Source of the DNA: Paenibacillus caseinilyticus
GTDB taxonomy: Bacteria > Bacillota > Bacilli > Paenibacillales > NBRC-103111
Direction of reading: 5' to 3'
Assembly: GCF_027533645.1 (NCBI RefSeq)
Contig: NZ_JAQAGY010000001.1
Span: 62,001-126,000 of the forward strand
DNA: 64,000 nt
The number at the start of each line of letters is the position of its first letter. The first letter of the stretch is position 1. The notes under the pieces are model-generated. The model was given only the letters and a program-made list of their open reading frames with translations. It made no database searches and was not told the DNA's origin. Shown piece after piece: positions 60,558-64,000 of the stretch. The translations under genes were made by a program, and so were the position numbers.

Positions 60558-62463
60558 AGATGTCCGCTCCCCCTCCCATGACCCGATAAGGCAAAGTCAT
60601 GATTACGCGTGTATAGCTTCCTTCCTGACTCTCGATTCCAATCCCATATTCCACCCCATAGCTCATCACTACTCGTTGATCCACATTACGCAGTCCAATT
60701 CCGTTGCTGTCCTGGTTATCTTTGCGAACGAATAATTGCCGGGCATTCTGGTAAGCGGACTCTTCCATTCGCAGCATTCGATTCAATAAGCTCAGTGACT
60801 CTTCCGGTATGCCGCAGCCGCTGTCCGTAATCTCAATGACACAAGCTTGATCACGCCGGAAGGCAGAGAGGGTAATGACCAGATTTCCATCGCTGGAATG
60901 CATGCGGCGCATCCCATGCTTGATTGCATTCTCGACTGTGGGCTGCAGTGACATTTTGAGTGATTCCTGCTTGAGGCATTCCGGTGCAATCGACAATCGG
61001 AGATCAAGTCTCCCATCATAACGGATATTCATGATCGATATATAATCCTGGACATGCTGAATCTCATCGCTGAGCATCACGTGATCCTGATTCCATTCCA
61101 TTGAATACCGCATCATACCGCCCAGCGAGGTCATGATATCCGATATAAGATACTGCCCTTCAATCTCCGCCAGCATCTTGACGTTCTCCAGCGTATTGTA
61201 GAGAAAGTGGGAATCGATCTGGCTCTTCAGCGCGCGAAGTTCAGCTTCTTTGCCTGCGGCCTGCCTGGCTGCCTGCTCTTGGATCAGCTCGTTAATCTTC
61301 AGAATGAGTTTGCGGTAATGATAGCCCAGCTCTCCTACCTCATCGGTACCGGTAATGGGCGGCAGCTCGACGTTGAAGTTACCGCTTCTCACCTGCTGCA
61401 TCGATACTCTTAGCGCCTTAAGCCTGCGCAGAATTATCGCCTGCATCGAGTAAGACAGCAGTACGAGGAATGCCGCTAGTAACGAAATGAGCACAATATA
61501 ACGAATTCTCGAATGGTTAATGCCTTTCATCGTGTCCGCAAGACTAACCATATTGACCAGATGAACGTCGATCGATGGGATGTAGCTCTGAAATGCCAAG
61601 TAGGACTGCCCATTCACCTTGAACTGTACCGTCTCGTTATCTGTGTTACTCGTCAGCTTCACCCTGTTAATCAATTCCTCCGCGCTATGCTGTTCGAACA
61701 CAGGGGAAGACTTCAAGCTGAATACCTGTCCGCTCCTGGCGACTACGATCAGTTGGGAGTTCATATCCTGCACACTACTGAACGTTCGAGAGAAGAAATT
61801 CGATAGTTTCATCGATATCTCTAGGATCCCGTTATGTGTTGCGTTGTCCGGATATTTGAATTCCTGCAAGAACGTCATGAAGGGCTCGTCCGGCGACGGT
61901 TCGGATGGCAAACCGGTGAGGACAATATTCCCCTGTATAGCCCACCAAGGCATCCCGTTCTGCTTCATCACTTCATCATGCCAAGGCTTGTCTCCAATAC
62001 GTGATTCCTGCAGAATAACGGGCCAAATTTCATTCACATAAAGATTATCCGTGAATAACCGGACATTCGCAATTCGTGGATTATTGAACAGAAAATATTG
62101 AAAGCTGTTGACCACCACTTTCTTAATATAAAGAACATGCGCTGCATCCTGAGTTTGTTCAACTCGCAAATATTTGTTCATTTCCCGGTTGGATAACGCA
62201 AGCTGTGCTGTCCATCCCATCAGCTCTATGTTATTCTCAATGTTGATCTTCTCGACCTCAAGCACATTCTCGTTGTTCTTCATCAATTCTTTCATGGCCT
62301 TCGCGGAATCTTCATTAAGCGTATACCAAGAGAATAGAACAACCGGTATGAAGATAACGACCACAAAAGACAGAATCAGTTTGGCTTGAAGCGAAAGTTT
62401 AAACGTAATTGCACGTATCCCCAATAACCAACGGATTACCGCACGTCCCATCCCCTGCCTCAC
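60550..62463 (-). CDS. YesM-type sensor histidine kinase
   Basis: GTG 62463 has AGGAAG upstream; the product has 637 residues. One N-terminal helix, a large extracellular sensor (about 50-300) and a second helix (YIVLISLLAAFLVLLSYSMQ) are followed by HAMP, a His-kinase domain with the phospho-His in QIDSHFLYNTLE and an ATPase domain (TVENAIKHG, DSGCGIP). Most YesM proteins read QINPHFLYN, so Asp-Ser for Asn-Pro just before the His is unusual. It should sense an extracellular sugar, perhaps with the binding protein encoded upstream. Confidence 0.94.
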   Translation of the reverse strand: MRQGMGRAVIRWLLGIRAITFKLSLQAKLILSFVVVIFIPVVLFSWYTLNEDSAKAMKELMKNNENVLEVEKINIENNIELMGWTAQLALSNREMNKYLRVEQTQDAAHVLYIKKVVVNSFQYFLFNNPRIANVRLFTDNLYVNEIWPVILQESRIGDKPWHDEVMKQNGMPWWAIQGNIVLTGLPSEPSPDEPFMTFLQEFKYPDNATHNGILEISMKLSNFFSRTFSSVQDMNSQLIVVARSGQVFSLKSSPVFEQHSAEELINRVKLTSNTDNETVQFKVNGQSYLAFQSYIPSIDVHLVNMVSLADTMKGINHSRIRYIVLISLLAAFLVLLSYSMQAIILRRLKALRVSMQQVRSGNFNVELPPITGTDEVGELGYHYRKLILKINELIQEQAARQAAGKEAELRALKSQIDSHFLYNTLENVKMLAEIEGQYLISDIMTSLGGMMRYSMEWNQDHVMLSDEIQHVQDYISIMNIRYDGRLDLRLSIAPECLKQESLKMSLQPTVENAIKHGMRRMHSSDGNLVITLSAFRRDQACVIEITDSGCGIPEESLSLLNRMLRMEESAYQNARQLFVRKDNQDSNGIGLRNVDQRVVMSYGVEYGIGIESQEGSYTRVIMTLPYRVMGGGADICD

Positions 62464-62486
62464 ATCCTGCTGCTTCCTCTATAGAA

Positions 62487-64000
62487 CTATGGATTGAGCG
62501 AAGAATTCAGCTTCTTTACATTTCGTTCATAGGCTGCTTGACGACTAGCTTCGATAGCTTCATACTCGGGATCCCCGGTAATGGTTTTCATGAACTCGGC
62601 GAACAGCTGATCAAATTCAGCATCCGACCCCGCCATCAGCAGTTTGGGCAGCGTCTCGGCCCAGAGCCGCGTGTTTTCGCCTTGTGCAATACCTTCCTTC
62701 GTCGTCGGGTCGGGATCCAGATTTTCGAACTCGGTCATGCTGATCGTCTTGCCCCTTGTCCAATCCGCAATTTGTTTGGCCGGTTCAGCATCCATCCCCG
62801 TTATCCATGCCAGATTCATGTTCGTATCCATGAGCATCCAGTACATATAAGAACCGCCATATTTCCTATCGAATGCTTGGCGGTCGGTGTTGAGCAGATG
62901 CATGGCCTCCGGCAGGAACTGATCTTTGCCGTCTATCGTATCGTAGGTAACACCCTTCTCTCCTAAGAACAAATCTTTGTTGCCCTCTTCGCTGAGCAAA
63001 TAGCTGAGGAAGGCAATGGCCCGCTTCTTATCCTTGACGTTCTTCGAGATGAGCGTCACCGTCCAGCCGGAGACGCCATTTCCTGCAAGTGTCGGCGCAT
63101 CATGTGCATCATTCGCAGGACCGTCAATCGCGATATACACCTTATTCGGGTCCTTACGATATAACGCTTGGTTAATCTCCGAGAAATCAGACCACTGGTA
63201 CAGCATGGCAAAATAACGCCCTTGCGATATTTTTTCATCCTTTTCCAGCCGTTTTTCATCAATATAGACATCTGTCGGTATCAGCCCGTCCTCATTCGCT
63301 TGCCGGAATACCTTCAGCCATTTGAGATAGGTTGGATCGCTTCGACGGTCGTACAATTTGCCGTCTTTCTGCTGTGGAATGGCCAGGAAGTTCTGCAGAT
63401 AGGCTTCCAGGGAATAGTTGCCTGTTTCCGTAAATTCATGCAGGCCGATCGGAATGAGCGGCTGGCCGTCCACTTCCGGAAACTTCTCCTTCGCAGCTTT
63501 CAGCGCGCCGAGAAATCCCTCCGGCGTGCTCATATCCGGTTTTCCAAGTGCTTCATACATGTCTTTGCGAACAACAAAGGTTTGATTAGACGTAAAAAGC
63601 TGACCATATTTTTGATAGTCCGCAGGGGATGAAGATGCATTCGGGTAGCCATACACATTGCCGTCAGCCTGTGTATACCAGCTCAGCTTCGCGGGGTCTG
63701 CGGCTTTAAAGAAATAAGGATCATACTGGTCCGCCAGCTCATTTAAGGGAAGCACCATATCCCCATTGATCATCTTCTGCACGGAATCCTCATACGAGCC
63801 TAGCGTGATGAAGTCAGGGAGCGACCTTGCCGCCATCATCGTGTTGAGCTTCTCGCTGGCATCGCCAGCAGGCACGATAAAGTTCAAGCTGACGCCGGTC
63901 TTCTTCGTAATATACTCGGAAACGACGTTTCCTCCCCACTTGCTGGTGTACCAGTCGAAATTGATATACCAGTCGAACGTAATCGGTGTCGTGTCCTGCT
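62487..64000 (-). CDS. Extracellular sugar-binding protein of an ABC importer (5' end cut by window edge)
   Basis: The frame is open from the window edge to 62487, giving about 504 residues without the N-terminus or signal peptide. It has the SBP_bac_1 style (TGVSLNFIVPAGDASEKL, PDFITLGSYE near the start; ANDAHDAPTLAGNGVSGWTV in the middle) of LipO-like proteins. It is 23 bp before the sensor-kinase gene and on the same strand, so binding protein, YesM and YesN form one unit. The sugar is unknown. Start codons inside this window (such as TTG 63887) are internal. Confidence 0.9.
   Translation of the reverse strand, partial: QDTTPITFDWYINFDWYTSKWGGNVVSEYITKKTGVSLNFIVPAGDASEKLNTMMAARSLPDFITLGSYEDSVQKMINGDMVLPLNELADQYDPYFFKAADPAKLSWYTQADGNVYGYPNASSSPADYQKYGQLFTSNQTFVVRKDMYEALGKPDMSTPEGFLGALKAAKEKFPEVDGQPLIPIGLHEFTETGNYSLEAYLQNFLAIPQQKDGKLYDRRSDPTYLKWLKVFRQANEDGLIPTDVYIDEKRLEKDEKISQGRYFAMLYQWSDFSEINQALYRKDPNKVYIAIDGPANDAHDAPTLAGNGVSGWTVTLISKNVKDKKRAIAFLSYLLSEEGNKDLFLGEKGVTYDTIDGKDQFLPEAMHLLNTDRQAFDRKYGGSYMYWMLMDTNMNLAWITGMDAEPAKQIADWTRGKTISMTEFENLDPDPTTKEGIAQGENTRLWAETLPKLLMAGSDAEFDQLFAEFMKTITGDPEYEAIEASRQAAYERNVKKLNSSLNP

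Overview
This 64-kb window is a bacterial chromosome segment of about 55% G+C. It most resembles a Paenibacillus-type Firmicute. The grounds are strong AGGAGG-type ribosome binding sites, GTG and TTG starts, MsmX-dependent sugar ABC cassettes without an ATPase gene, YesM/YesN two-component genes, a SpoVB homologue, and many secreted multi-domain carbohydrate-active enzymes with FN3 linkers. The assignment rests on gene content and style, not on a database search. I saw no rRNA, tRNA, CRISPR array, transposase or phage gene.

Layout. 0-6 kb: a cut-off cupin gene, two AraC regulators, a flavodoxin-like quinone reductase, a MocR-type regulator, and three small membrane-protein genes around gene debris. 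6-16 kb: an aldo/keto reductase behind a MerR-type promoter, a secreted modular beta-amylase (GH14) with tandem FN3-CBM25 units, a beta/gamma-crystallin-like protein, a short-chain dehydrogenase, a DUF817 membrane protein, an alpha/beta hydrolase and a PL10 pectate lyase. 16-22.6 kb: a fructan or oligofructoside locus with GH32, a lipoprotein binding protein, two permeases and a divergent LacI regulator. 22.7-27.9 kb: a ribose-type ABC transporter with a LacI regulator downstream and three identical operators upstream. 28-34 kb: small enzymes, an AraC regulator and a run of hypothetical and broken genes. 34-41.7 kb: an AraC regulator divergent from a GH105 unsaturated rhamnogalacturonyl hydrolase, a LysR regulator divergent from gdhA, a DUF421 protein and a SpoVB-like flippase. 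41.8-49 kb: a 1956-residue secreted protein joining a GH30-like and a GH43 catalytic module, with its LacI regulator. 49-58.6 kb: a complete myo-inositol catabolic operon (iolD-E-C-A-J-G-B) followed by a LacI gene. 59-64 kb: YesN/YesM two-component genes and a cut-off sugar-binding protein.

Most of the window serves uptake and breakdown of plant polymers (starch, pectin, rhamnogalacturonan, possibly arabinogalactan, fructans) and inositol. Nearly every catabolic unit has its own regulator, and several have recognisable palindromic operators. Among the less ordinary items are the GH30-GH43 giant, the repeat-bearing beta-amylase, a cytosolic-looking crystallin-fold protein with calcium-clamp motifs, a chimeric scrap of two other genes in the window near 5.5 kb, a MerR-type promoter with no merR gene nearby, and a six-codon open frame with two hairpins divergent from iolD.
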